Below are positions 37,033 to 44,655 of a DNA stretch of 64,000 nucleotides, piece after piece (the stretch's first letter is position 1; each line of letters begins with the position of its first letter). The notes under the pieces were generated by a model, which was not told the DNA's origin, did no database searches, and saw only the letters and a list, made by a program, of their open reading frames with translations. The stretch is from Pseudoalteromonas ostreae (GTDB lineage Bacteria > Pseudomonadota > Gammaproteobacteria > Enterobacterales > Alteromonadaceae). The stretch lies in NCBI RefSeq assembly GCF_018069805.1, contig NZ_JAGPYN010000001.1, forward strand, positions 186,001-250,000. Reading direction: 5' to 3'. The translations under genes and the position numbers were made by a program.

Positions 37033-37506
37033 CTATTCGCCCATTTGTGATTGGTGATAGTTTTGGCTACCAATTTTATCAATCAAACCAAGTTGTTGTT
37101 CAAGCCAGTAAACGTGATCTTCTTCGGTATCGAATAATAGCTTTTCAAGGATCTCACGTGACTGATAGTCTTTTTCTTGCTCACAGACTGCAATTACTTC
37201 TTTAACACATTCAACGACTTCAAGCTCAAGGGTTAAGTCATTTTGCATCATTGATTTAACATCATGACCAATAATAAGATCACGGCGTTTGGTCATGTTT
37301 GGTACGCCTTCGAGGAATAAAATACGCTTAATTAACCAATCAGCGTGATCTTTTTCTTCTTCCATTTCATGATTAAGGCGTACATAAAGTTTATCTAAAC
37401 CCCAATCATCGTACATGCGTGAGTGGATAAAATATTGATCGATTGCTGCAAGTTCATTTGCAAGTAATGTGTTAAAGCTGTCGATAACTTTTTGATTACC
37501 TTTCAT
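37033..37506 (-). CDS. bfrB: Bacterioferritin, ferroxidase-type subunit lacking the heme ligand
   Basis: A 157-residue subunit complementary to its neighbour. Ferroxidase ligands Glu18, Glu51, His54, Glu94 and a Glu-x-x-His pair at 128 and 131 (one-residue shift, TEEDHVYW) are all present. The residue at the heme-Met position 52 is Lys. It therefore should oxidise Fe2+ but not bind heme, so a mixed shell with the heme-type subunit is expected. It is the promoter-proximal gene of the pair. No clear Fur site was seen in its upstream region (37507-37600). Confidence 0.93.
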   Translation of the reverse strand: MKGNQKVIDSFNTLLANELAAIDQYFIHSRMYDDWGLDKLYVRLNHEMEEEKDHADWLIKRILFLEGVPNMTKRRDLIIGHDVKSMMQNDLTLELEVVECVKEVIAVCEQEKDYQSREILEKLLFDTEEDHVYWLEQQLGLIDKIGSQNYHQSQMGE

Positions 37507-37698
37507 AACGGCCTACCTTGAAATTCATAATTGCGACAAGTTTAGTGCAAAATCACAAAATTGCAAGTATTTTCCTTTTAAATCATATGGTTAATATTGC
37601 GTGTGATTCTCGTTTAAGTTTGCATTGTTGGTTGCTTTATGAACAGATTGCTATTTATATTTCTGTTAAAGTCGGCTGAATTGGTAAGGTAATAGAGG

Positions 37699-37727
37699 CT
37701 CGTTCATTGCACAGCGCAATGAACGAG
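37699..37727. terminator. Strong hairpin downstream of TonB receptor gene, terminator candidate
   Basis: CTCGTTCATTGC and GCAATGAACGAG form a perfect 12-bp stem with a five-base loop, 12 bases after the receptor stop on the minus strand. There is no T run after it on the minus strand, so it may protect the transcript end rather than terminate on its own. Confidence 0.5.
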
Positions 37728-37738
37728 TTTAATGATGC

Positions 37739-39877
37739 TTAAAATTTATATTTAACGCCAACTGTTGCTGTTGTTCCTAAACCTTTGATGTTATAACCGC
37801 CGTAGGTATACGACTGAGCACGGGCTGGAAAGTAACCTTCGTTAAATAAGTTTTCGATACCTGCAAACCCTTGCCAGTTATCGGCAAACTGGTATTGGCC
37901 AGTTAAGTTAAAAATATTATAACTTTCGACAGGGCCTTGATCGCCCACATATTTACCATCGGCATTTGCTGCAAAGCGTTTTCTATCGCCGACATACAGG
38001 TAACTTAATGTTAGTGACATAGCATCACTAGGTTGCCAGTTTAGGTTAGCTGTCGCTTTTGGTGGGCTGATCTGTTTAGAACCTAAATAAACATCTGCTT
38101 CGGTGTTTTTACCTTCAACATAGCTATACGTTGCCAGTAATTTTAGGTTTGCAGAAATTGTATAATCTACCAGTGTTTCGTAGCCCCAAATTTCCTGTGG
38201 TGCTCGCACAGGTTCATATACGCCGGTCACTTCATTAAATTTATTGGTTGTGCCAAGTTCAGAGGTACTACGATAGGCGGCAACTTCAATACGTACATTA
38301 TTAAACTGTGAATTAAAACCAATTTCATAGTTGTCGATGATCGAGGCTTGCGTTTGGATCTGTCCAATATCGTTTACCGTTGCAGCGCGCAACAGACGGC
38401 CAACATCTGAAATATCGGAGCCTTGTGAGTAGCTTAAAAATGGGCTGAATTTTTCATCAAGGTTGTATTTAATACCAAAATTATAGGTCGTCGCATCGTA
38501 ATCTATGGTGTCGCCTTTTACGCTAATAGGCACTGAACATTGAGTCGGTGTTTTACATAATTTAAGTGTGCGGTAATCGTCTACGCTTAAATCAATGCGC
38601 TCTTGGCGAACACCGGCTTTGACAATAAGGTCATCAGCAATCACCCATTTGGTTTGTAAAAAGCCAGCAACACTTTGCATATCCATCTCTGGAACCCAGA
38701 TACGGCCATCAACAAGTGGCTGAGAAGTCACATCGGTTAATGCATCGATACCATAAATAAATGAGGCTTCGATAGAGTCAAAGTCTATCTGGGTATTGAA
38801 TGTTGCCCGAGCGCCTTTTTTCTCTGATCTGATAATTGACTGGCCGCCGTCATAATTTTCGTCTTGATTAGCAAGGCTTGGGGAGAAGAAAAACACGTTT
38901 TCTATATCTTGCATATAAAGATCTAAGGTCATTTGGGTGTTATCAAATAGCGCGTAGTCTATGTACTTTAGGGTGATATTTTCGTTGCCATCGGGGCCTT
39001 GTGGTTTACCTTGTTTTTGTAATTCTGGTGGTACATGGATTGCGTAGGTTTTTTCGCCTAAGCTCATATCGCCAGCAACATCGCCTAGGTCAGTTTTTTG
39101 CTGCGAACTGAAGTAGTTATAACTAAATTTTAGCTGTTTTTCGTCATCAAAATCATAACCCAATTTAGTAAAGTAGTTTTGTGTAACTGCGTCGGATAAA
39201 CCATATTGTAAACCGAGTATGTCACCTTGGGCATCGCGTTGTACGCCATTTTCTTCATAGCTGGCAGTAACTAAATAGCTAAATTTGTCAGCACGGCCAT
39301 TAATGGCTGCTGATAGCCTTGCACCGGCACTTTCCTCTAGTTTTACCGCATTAAAGCGACTCGATAAACTTATTTCACCTTCGGTTTTACCATCACTTTT
39401 TGCTTGTTTAGTGATGTAATTAATAATACCGCCTGATGCGCCGTTACCGTAAATAGAGGTGGCACCTTTGATCACCTCAATGCGACCGATGGCACTTGGG
39501 TCGAGGCTCTTTATACCTAAAGAGCCATTACGCAGTGGGGTTGATTGCGGCACGCCGTCAATCATTATAAGTGGTGCACGACCGCGCAGCGTTTGCCCGC
39601 TATTACTCGAACTACCTGTATTAGGAGCAAGGCCCGGCACCATTTGCGCAAGCAAACTTTGTAGCTCAGGATTTACTTTTAAATGCTCTTCAATTTGCTG
39701 TTGATTAATAATAGTAATTGATGCAGGAACCTCATCAATGCTTTCAAAAACACGGCTACCAGAGACAACCACACGCTCCATTTGCGTATCGGTTAATTGG
39801 TTTTTATTGATTGCTTCATCGGCAAAAGTGGCAGTGCTTATAGCGAGGGCTAATAAAGTGAAAGAGGTTTTAAACAT
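37739..39877 (-). CDS. TonB-dependent siderophore receptor (IutA/aerobactin-receptor-like)
   Basis: A 712-residue outer-membrane receptor. Signal peptide MFKTSFTLLALAISTATFA is followed by a TonB box region (MERVVVSGSR). The plug domain includes VPASITIINQQQI, GQTLRGRAPLIMIDGVPQ and RIEVIKGATSIYGNGASGGIINYIT. The barrel ends in TATVGVKYKF. The plug style resembles ferric-aerobactin and other hydroxamate receptors, but the ligand is not proven. A near-perfect Fur box lies 89 bases upstream, so iron repression is likely. The gene stands alone, with no transporter partner beside it. Confidence 0.92.
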   Translation of the reverse strand: MFKTSFTLLALAISTATFADEAINKNQLTDTQMERVVVSGSRVFESIDEVPASITIINQQQIEEHLKVNPELQSLLAQMVPGLAPNTGSSSNSGQTLRGRAPLIMIDGVPQSTPLRNGSLGIKSLDPSAIGRIEVIKGATSIYGNGASGGIINYITKQAKSDGKTEGEISLSSRFNAVKLEESAGARLSAAINGRADKFSYLVTASYEENGVQRDAQGDILGLQYGLSDAVTQNYFTKLGYDFDDEKQLKFSYNYFSSQQKTDLGDVAGDMSLGEKTYAIHVPPELQKQGKPQGPDGNENITLKYIDYALFDNTQMTLDLYMQDIENVFFFSPSLANQDENYDGGQSIIRSEKKGARATFNTQIDFDSIEASFIYGIDALTDVTSQPLVDGRIWVPEMDMQSVAGFLQTKWVIADDLIVKAGVRQERIDLSVDDYRTLKLCKTPTQCSVPISVKGDTIDYDATTYNFGIKYNLDEKFSPFLSYSQGSDISDVGRLLRAATVNDIGQIQTQASIIDNYEIGFNSQFNNVRIEVAAYRSTSELGTTNKFNEVTGVYEPVRAPQEIWGYETLVDYTISANLKLLATYSYVEGKNTEADVYLGSKQISPPKATANLNWQPSDAMSLTLSYLYVGDRKRFAANADGKYVGDQGPVESYNIFNLTGQYQFADNWQGFAGIENLFNEGYFPARAQSYTYGGYNIKGLGTTATVGVKYKF

Positions 39878-39965
39878 GAAGATCCTTTACGACTATGTAA
39901 TTATGAGATATTGCTGTTTTTATTGGCGCAATAATAAGTGTAAAGAAGTGTAAAGGCAAGGGTAT

Positions 39966-39980
39966 TGATAGTTATTATCA
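39966..39980 (-). promoter_or_regulatory. Fur box upstream of the TonB receptor
   Basis: TGATAGTTATTATCA matches the 7-1-7 Fur consensus TGATAATNATTATCA at all but one defined position, and the palindrome extends one base each side. It lies 89 bases before the receptor start on the minus strand. Confidence 0.8.
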
Positions 39981-39999
39981 ATTGCATTTTGTTTTTTTG

Positions 40000-40281
40000 C
40001 TATTCAAAAAAGTTAAACATCAGCATTATGCTTGCAAAAAATGCCAACCAAAGCGGCGCACTTGCTTGATATTTTCCGACATTAAAAATTTGATAACAAA
40101 AGCCAATAAGCAGTAGTAGTTCAATAAGTAGCTGGAGTGGAAAACCCACAAAGGCATAAATGAGTCCTATCACTGAGAGAAAGCTATTACCTGATAGTTT
40201 GCTCAAGGTGCCAGTAAAAAACTCGGCTGCTATAAAAAAACACAGGTAGTTGATTATAAATAATAATAGAACACTTTTCAT
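40000..40281 (-). CDS. Small hydrophobic membrane protein of unknown function
   Basis: A 93-residue protein with about three hydrophobic segments (residues 3-20, 33-62 and 75-92). I do not recognise a family. The start is supported by AAGGACGAG about 7 bases upstream on the minus strand. It lies upstream of the TonB receptor in the same direction, but the strong Fur box sits between them, so they are probably transcribed separately. Confidence 0.65.
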   Translation of the reverse strand: MKSVLLLFIINYLCFFIAAEFFTGTLSKLSGNSFLSVIGLIYAFVGFPLQLLIELLLLIGFCYQIFNVGKYQASAPLWLAFFASIMLMFNFFE

Positions 40282-40428
40282 AGCTCTCGTCCTTAAGCTT
40301 TTTTCCTGATGCGCTAATAAGTGATTAATTTAATGTAATGGGTACGATTAATTTTAGGAGCTAAAATAGGAAAAATAAAGCAACGTCACTTGTTTAAAGT
40401 ATGCAGTGCCACAAGGCAAAAAGTACAT

Positions 40429-40689
40429 TTACATCGAGTCAGGAACGGCAGTTATTTGAAAGGTAAGATTGGCGTGAGTTGTGAGGTTGGCCTTTGAGGC
40501 ATCGTAAGATTGCAGGGCTTGACCTGTGGTGTTGATTGCGGGATTACTGTCCAATATTGCGTAAATTAAAATAGCGCCGGTGATGCTTAAACAGATCAAA
40601 AACAGCCCACTAACTAATGTCAGTATTAAATGAGTACGCGAGCTGTTTTCAATAAAAATCCAGTTAAATGCAATGATAGCCGCACCATG
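40429..40689 (-). pseudogene. Open frame for a single-helix membrane protein without a usable start codon
   Basis: Read on the minus strand, this frame is open for about 86 codons. It encodes a plausible protein: a helix-forming start (IIAFNWIFIENSSRTHL), a hydrophobic helix (LVSGLFLICLSITGAILI), and a polar C-terminus ending ITAVPDSM. No ATG or GTG lies in frame before the helix. An ATG at 40688 is one base out of frame; one extra G there would give MGAAIIAFNW. The frame starts just after the cation transporter stop. It may be a gene broken by a one-base deletion, a gene with a rare ATT start, or an assembly error. I do not recognise the family. Confidence 0.45.
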
Positions 40690-40694
40690 GTTTG

Positions 40695-41567
40695 TTATTG
40701 TGGTTGTTTATATTCAATAATACATTGCTCAATGGCAAATTTATGGTGTAAATAGTCTTTAATTGCATCAATATCAAGTGGCTGTGTAGCTATGATCATC
40801 AGTTCACAATAGGTTGTTTTATCATCAAGTTGCCAGGCTTTAATGCTGTGTACTTGGCTAATTGTAAAGTGTTTTTGTAACGCATTAGTGATTGCTTCAC
40901 GGTTAAAGTCATTGGGCGCAGCTTGCATAAGAATTTTGCAACTATCAACCAGTAATAGTACCCCATGATAAATAACATATGCTGAAATGAATACTGTGGC
41001 AATCAAATCAACAATATACCATTGATAGAGAATAATTAAGGTACCTGCCACAATTACCACGATCGAGGCCATTGCATCAGACACATTATGAATAAATGCA
41101 GCGCGAATATTCATGCTATTTTTAGCCCCCGCACGAAAGGTCAACACCGCCGTCGCAACATCAATTACCAATGCTAATGCTGCCACCCAGACTACAATCC
41201 AGCCATCGATTGGGGTTGGGTTAAAATAGCTGTCAATGGCTTCTAGTATTAAAAATCCACCAATAATGATTAAGGTGCTGCTGTTTAACAAGGTGGCTAA
41301 AATTTCTGCACGTTTATAACCAAAATGATAGTGGTCGTTAGCCGGTTTATTACCAATTCTACGGGCGATTAATGCGATAAAAATAGCCGCTGCATCACTG
41401 AGATTATGCAGCGCATCGGCAATTAAAGACAGACTGCCAGAGATGAGACCGCCAACAACTTGGGCAATAGTAAGTAGCACATTGATAAAAACAGCGAAGC
41501 CTAACTGGCGATCACTTTGGTCGTCATTGTGATGACTGTGAGAATGTTGATGAGCCATATACGGCAT
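40695..41567 (-). CDS. Cation diffusion facilitator (CzcD-like)
   Basis: A 290-residue inner-membrane metal/proton antiporter, probably for Zn2+, Cd2+ or Co2+. The N-terminus is His-rich (HQHSHSHH). Both transport-site motifs are intact: DALHNLSDA in helix 2 and FIHNVSDA in helix 5. A cytoplasmic domain of about 80 residues follows. Two starts are possible, Met1 or Met4; the second has slightly better ribosome-site spacing. It is transcribed away from the czc-like efflux operon across a gap of about 157 bases, so the two may share control by zinc or cadmium. No regulator gene is adjacent. Confidence 0.92.
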   Translation of the reverse strand: MPYMAHQHSHSHHNDDQSDRQLGFAVFINVLLTIAQVVGGLISGSLSLIADALHNLSDAAAIFIALIARRIGNKPANDHYHFGYKRAEILATLLNSSTLIIIGGFLILEAIDSYFNPTPIDGWIVVWVAALALVIDVATAVLTFRAGAKNSMNIRAAFIHNVSDAMASIVVIVAGTLIILYQWYIVDLIATVFISAYVIYHGVLLLVDSCKILMQAAPNDFNREAITNALQKHFTISQVHSIKAWQLDDKTTYCELMIIATQPLDIDAIKDYLHHKFAIEQCIIEYKQPQ

Positions 41568-41724
41568 TACCTAAGTTATTATTATATTGATACTACAATA
41601 TTAAATGAGCATGGCTGAATTAGCCAGCAACATAATGTTGGCATCTGTGGTGGGCGGCTAAGTACTTCTCAGTAAGGGAAAGATGTGTTAAGTTAGCTTG
41701 GAAATCGTTCAAAGGATATATTGC

Positions 41725-42105
41725 TTGAAGCAATTAGTGTTGTTAATTTTAGCGTTTGTACTACTTCAGCCTGTGCTGGATAGTTTTGACGTGGCTGATC
41801 ATTACGCAGCTATTAATATAACCTCGCAATTATTACATCAACAAAATCAATTAGACGAACACTGCTCTGTCAATAACGATCATGATATTCACCAACTGCA
41901 GCATCAGCAATTAAGCCAAGCTTTAGCTGATAACGCCGATGATGCGCATTGTCATGTTTGTCATATCCCCGTATTTTTTACTGAGCCGTGGCAGCAGCAT
42001 GTCAATTTACCAAACTACGATATTATTAGTTTGAACGCCCCTGCATTTGATTCACGTCTGCTTATTCCCGATCTACGCCCTCCAATTATTTACTCACTAA
42101 GTTAA
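41725..42105 (+). CDS. Small His/Cys-rich exported protein heading the efflux operon (CzcI-like)
   Basis: A 126-residue protein with an N-terminal hydrophobic segment (LVLLILAFVLLQPVLDSF) and a His-rich body ending in a probable metal-binding motif (DDAHCHVCHIP). The start is taken as TTG at 41725 because AAAGGA lies 8 bases upstream; an earlier TTG at 41698 has no ribosome site. Small proteins of this kind often precede czcCBA operons and are proposed to tune metal sensing or chaperone metal. The exact family is uncertain. It is followed by the czcC-like gene after 53 bases. Confidence 0.75.
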   Translation: MKQLVLLILAFVLLQPVLDSFDVADHYAAINITSQLLHQQNQLDEHCSVNNDHDIHQLQHQQLSQALADNADDAHCHVCHIPVFFTEPWQQHVNLPNYDIISLNAPAFDSRLLIPDLRPPIIYSLS

Positions 42106-42158
42106 TTTTTAGCTGGCCAACATCATGGTCACCGATTTATTTAGTAAGAGTATACGTT

Positions 42159-43418
42159 ATGAATTTATACAAATCATTTGGGTTTGCTTGCCTGTGTGCG
42201 ACTGTATTAGCTGCACCGCCGGCATTGGCTGCGCCAACGCATAATACCGGCGATTTAACCTGGTTGTTGTCGCAATTAAAACAACACCCAAATTTACAGG
42301 CTGATTTTCAGCAGCTGCAAAGTGCCACTGCATCTGTGCGAGCCGCAGGGCAATCTCTATATAATCCAAACCTTGAGTCGAGTATTGAAAAAGAAGGCGA
42401 TGCTAATAACTTTACTCTTGGGCTGAGCCAAACACTTGATATTAATGATCAACAACAGGCACAACATAGTGCGGCGCAACTTACATTGGTTGCGCAGCAG
42501 CAGCGTTTGCAATTAACATATTTACAATTAGTTGAACAAACCCTGATCGCCCTTATCAATTGGCGCAGTAGTAAAGCAGCCTTTCAGTTAGCGCAACAGC
42601 AAGAACTGCAATTAGAGCGTTTAGTTACCGTGGTTAAGCGCCGTCGAGCGGCTGGAGAAGTCGGGTTGCTGGATGAACAATTAGCGTTGTACTCACTATC
42701 AGAAATTTTGAATCAAACCGCCCAACAAGCCAGTGCTTATGCCGATGCTAAATTAGCTGTGCAGGCACTGTTACCAACGTGGCACGAAGACGGGCAGCTG
42801 ACACCTGAACAGTTACTCAATGGTATTAAGCTCAATTCAGATACTGAAAATGTGGTCCAACATCCACAACTTTTGCTGGTGAAATCACAATGGCAACAAC
42901 AGCGTCAGCAAGTAAAGGTGATCAAAGCAGAGCGAGCCATCAAACCAACCATTGGGCTTGTTGCAGGTAAAAGTGGTGATGAGAACCTTGTCTCTGTTAG
43001 TTTTTCTATGCCGCTGAATATAATGAATAATTTTAGTGATGAATACCAAGCCGCTGAATTGATGGCGATGTCAAAAGAAGCTGAATATCAAGCTTTAAAG
43101 CGCACCATGGCGTTTCAAGCACAAGCCAGTAAAGAGGTGATGCAAGCGTACGCTCAGCGCGTTAAACGTTGGCAGACGATTAACCAAGCAAATGCAGATA
43201 GTAGCCTTGCGTTGATAGAGCAACAATGGCAAAGCGGTGATATTAGTACCGCCGAGTACCTAACTATGCGCCAACAGCGTATTTCTGGATTACTTGCTGG
43301 CATTGAAATTGTTCAACAAAGCCAATTAGCAAGCGTTAATTGGTTAACGCAAAGTGGGCAACTTAGCCATTATATTTCTACCTTTACGGATCCCCTAACT
43401 GATGGAGCTGCATTATGA
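42159..43418 (+). CDS. czcC: CzcC-like outer-membrane efflux protein (TolC family)
   Basis: A 419-residue TolC-family outer-membrane channel for a tripartite heavy-metal pump. It has a signal peptide (ending near LAAPPALAAP) and long Gln/Ala/Leu-rich helical stretches typical of TolC coiled coils (about 45-210 and 240-400). It overlaps the czcB-like gene by four bases (ATGA). The metal specificity is set by the RND partner. No truncation is seen. Confidence 0.9.
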   Translation: MNLYKSFGFACLCATVLAAPPALAAPTHNTGDLTWLLSQLKQHPNLQADFQQLQSATASVRAAGQSLYNPNLESSIEKEGDANNFTLGLSQTLDINDQQQAQHSAAQLTLVAQQQRLQLTYLQLVEQTLIALINWRSSKAAFQLAQQQELQLERLVTVVKRRRAAGEVGLLDEQLALYSLSEILNQTAQQASAYADAKLAVQALLPTWHEDGQLTPEQLLNGIKLNSDTENVVQHPQLLLVKSQWQQQRQQVKVIKAERAIKPTIGLVAGKSGDENLVSVSFSMPLNIMNNFSDEYQAAELMAMSKEAEYQALKRTMAFQAQASKEVMQAYAQRVKRWQTINQANADSSLALIEQQWQSGDISTAEYLTMRQQRISGLLAGIEIVQQSQLASVNWLTQSGQLSHYISTFTDPLTDGAAL

Positions 43419-44644
43419 CGCGCTTAAAAATTACTTTTTCTGCTCTGCTATTTATTTTTAGCAATTTAGCACAGGCAACCACTGTTGCTCCACAAGAGTT
43501 TGATGATACAAAAACAGACCATCAACACAGTGAAGAAGCACCGCACGCTTCGCATGCTCATACACCAGATGCAGCCCCTGATCATAATGCTACCACAGCA
43601 GTACAACTGAGTGAGAATGTTGAACATGATCAAGCAGGTGGGGTACGTTTAACCCCGACACAAATGCGTTTAGCAAATGTGCAGATCAGCCCATTAGTGA
43701 AACGTACGTATCAAGCGCAGTTGTATGCCCCTGGTGAAATCAAAGCTAATGGTTATAGCAGCTATGTGTTGTCGCCACGAGTAGATTCAATTGTGGTGAA
43801 ACGTCACGCAACCTTGGGGCAACATATTCAAGCAGGCGCACCGTTAGTGACTTTATTTAGTGCCGAGGTCGCCAGTGCGCAAACCACTTACCGGTTAGCT
43901 AAGGCGCAGTGGCAGCGGGTGCAAAAAATGGGCAAAGGTACGGTGAGCGAAAAACGCTTACTCACAGCCAAGGCTGAATATGAAGTGGCGCAGAGCCAGC
44001 TGGTAGCGTTTGGTTTATCGGCTAAAGCAATTGCGCAAAGTGCGGTCAGCCCAGCCGATAAACTGGGTGAGTACACATTATTTGCAGGTACGTCAGGAGC
44101 TGTGCTCAGTGATAATTTTGCACAAGGGCAGCGGGTCGATGCAGGAATTGAACTGATGCTGATTGCTGATGAAAGTCTACTGTGGGTTGAAGCACAATTG
44201 TCAGCAAATCAGACCATTAATATAGATACAGGCACAATAGCGCAAGTGAAAGTGAATCAATTTATATACCCGGCCAAGGTGATCCAAGAAGCACACACTA
44301 TAGATCAGATCACTCGTTCGCGGATTGTGCGTTTAAGTGTGCAAAACAGCCAGCATCAATTACACCCAGGGATGTTTAGTGACGTGTATTTTGAATTTTC
44401 AACTGAGCAACAAGTGTTGGCAGTACCAGAGCAAGCTCTACTTAGGAACCCTGATGGTGATTGGGCGGTATATGTGCAAGATGAAGACGGTGAACTTATA
44501 GCAACTGAAATTGAACGTGGCCGACGGTTTGGTCAGCTTCGTGAAATTAAAGGATTGGCTGAGGGCACTAAAGTCGTAACTCAAGGAGCTTTTTTTGTCG
44601 CATCAGAACAAGCTAAAGGCGGTTTTGATCCGCACAACCATTAG
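43415..44644 (+). CDS. czcB: CzcB-like periplasmic adaptor (membrane fusion protein)
   Basis: A 409-residue adaptor joining the RND pump to the outer-membrane channel. After a signal peptide (LLFIFSNLAQATT) comes a His/Asp-rich segment (about residues 28-70, with HQHSEEAPHASHAH) that could bind metal. The adaptor core follows, with a barrel-hairpin pattern (LYAPGEIKANGY, VSEKRLLTAKAEYEVA, VPEQALLRNPDGDWAVYV). It ends in KGGFDPHNH. It overlaps czcC and lies 11 bases before czcA. Confidence 0.92.
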   Translation: MTRLKITFSALLFIFSNLAQATTVAPQEFDDTKTDHQHSEEAPHASHAHTPDAAPDHNATTAVQLSENVEHDQAGGVRLTPTQMRLANVQISPLVKRTYQAQLYAPGEIKANGYSSYVLSPRVDSIVVKRHATLGQHIQAGAPLVTLFSAEVASAQTTYRLAKAQWQRVQKMGKGTVSEKRLLTAKAEYEVAQSQLVAFGLSAKAIAQSAVSPADKLGEYTLFAGTSGAVLSDNFAQGQRVDAGIELMLIADESLLWVEAQLSANQTINIDTGTIAQVKVNQFIYPAKVIQEAHTIDQITRSRIVRLSVQNSQHQLHPGMFSDVYFEFSTEQQVLAVPEQALLRNPDGDWAVYVQDEDGELIATEIERGRRFGQLREIKGLAEGTKVVTQGAFFVASEQAKGGFDPHNH

Positions 44645-44655
44645 GAGCTAACACT

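Noticed and set aside
37699..37727. Hairpin as a certain intrinsic terminator of the TonB receptor gene
   Set aside because: The stem is perfect but no T run follows on the minus strand, so it is kept only as a candidate.
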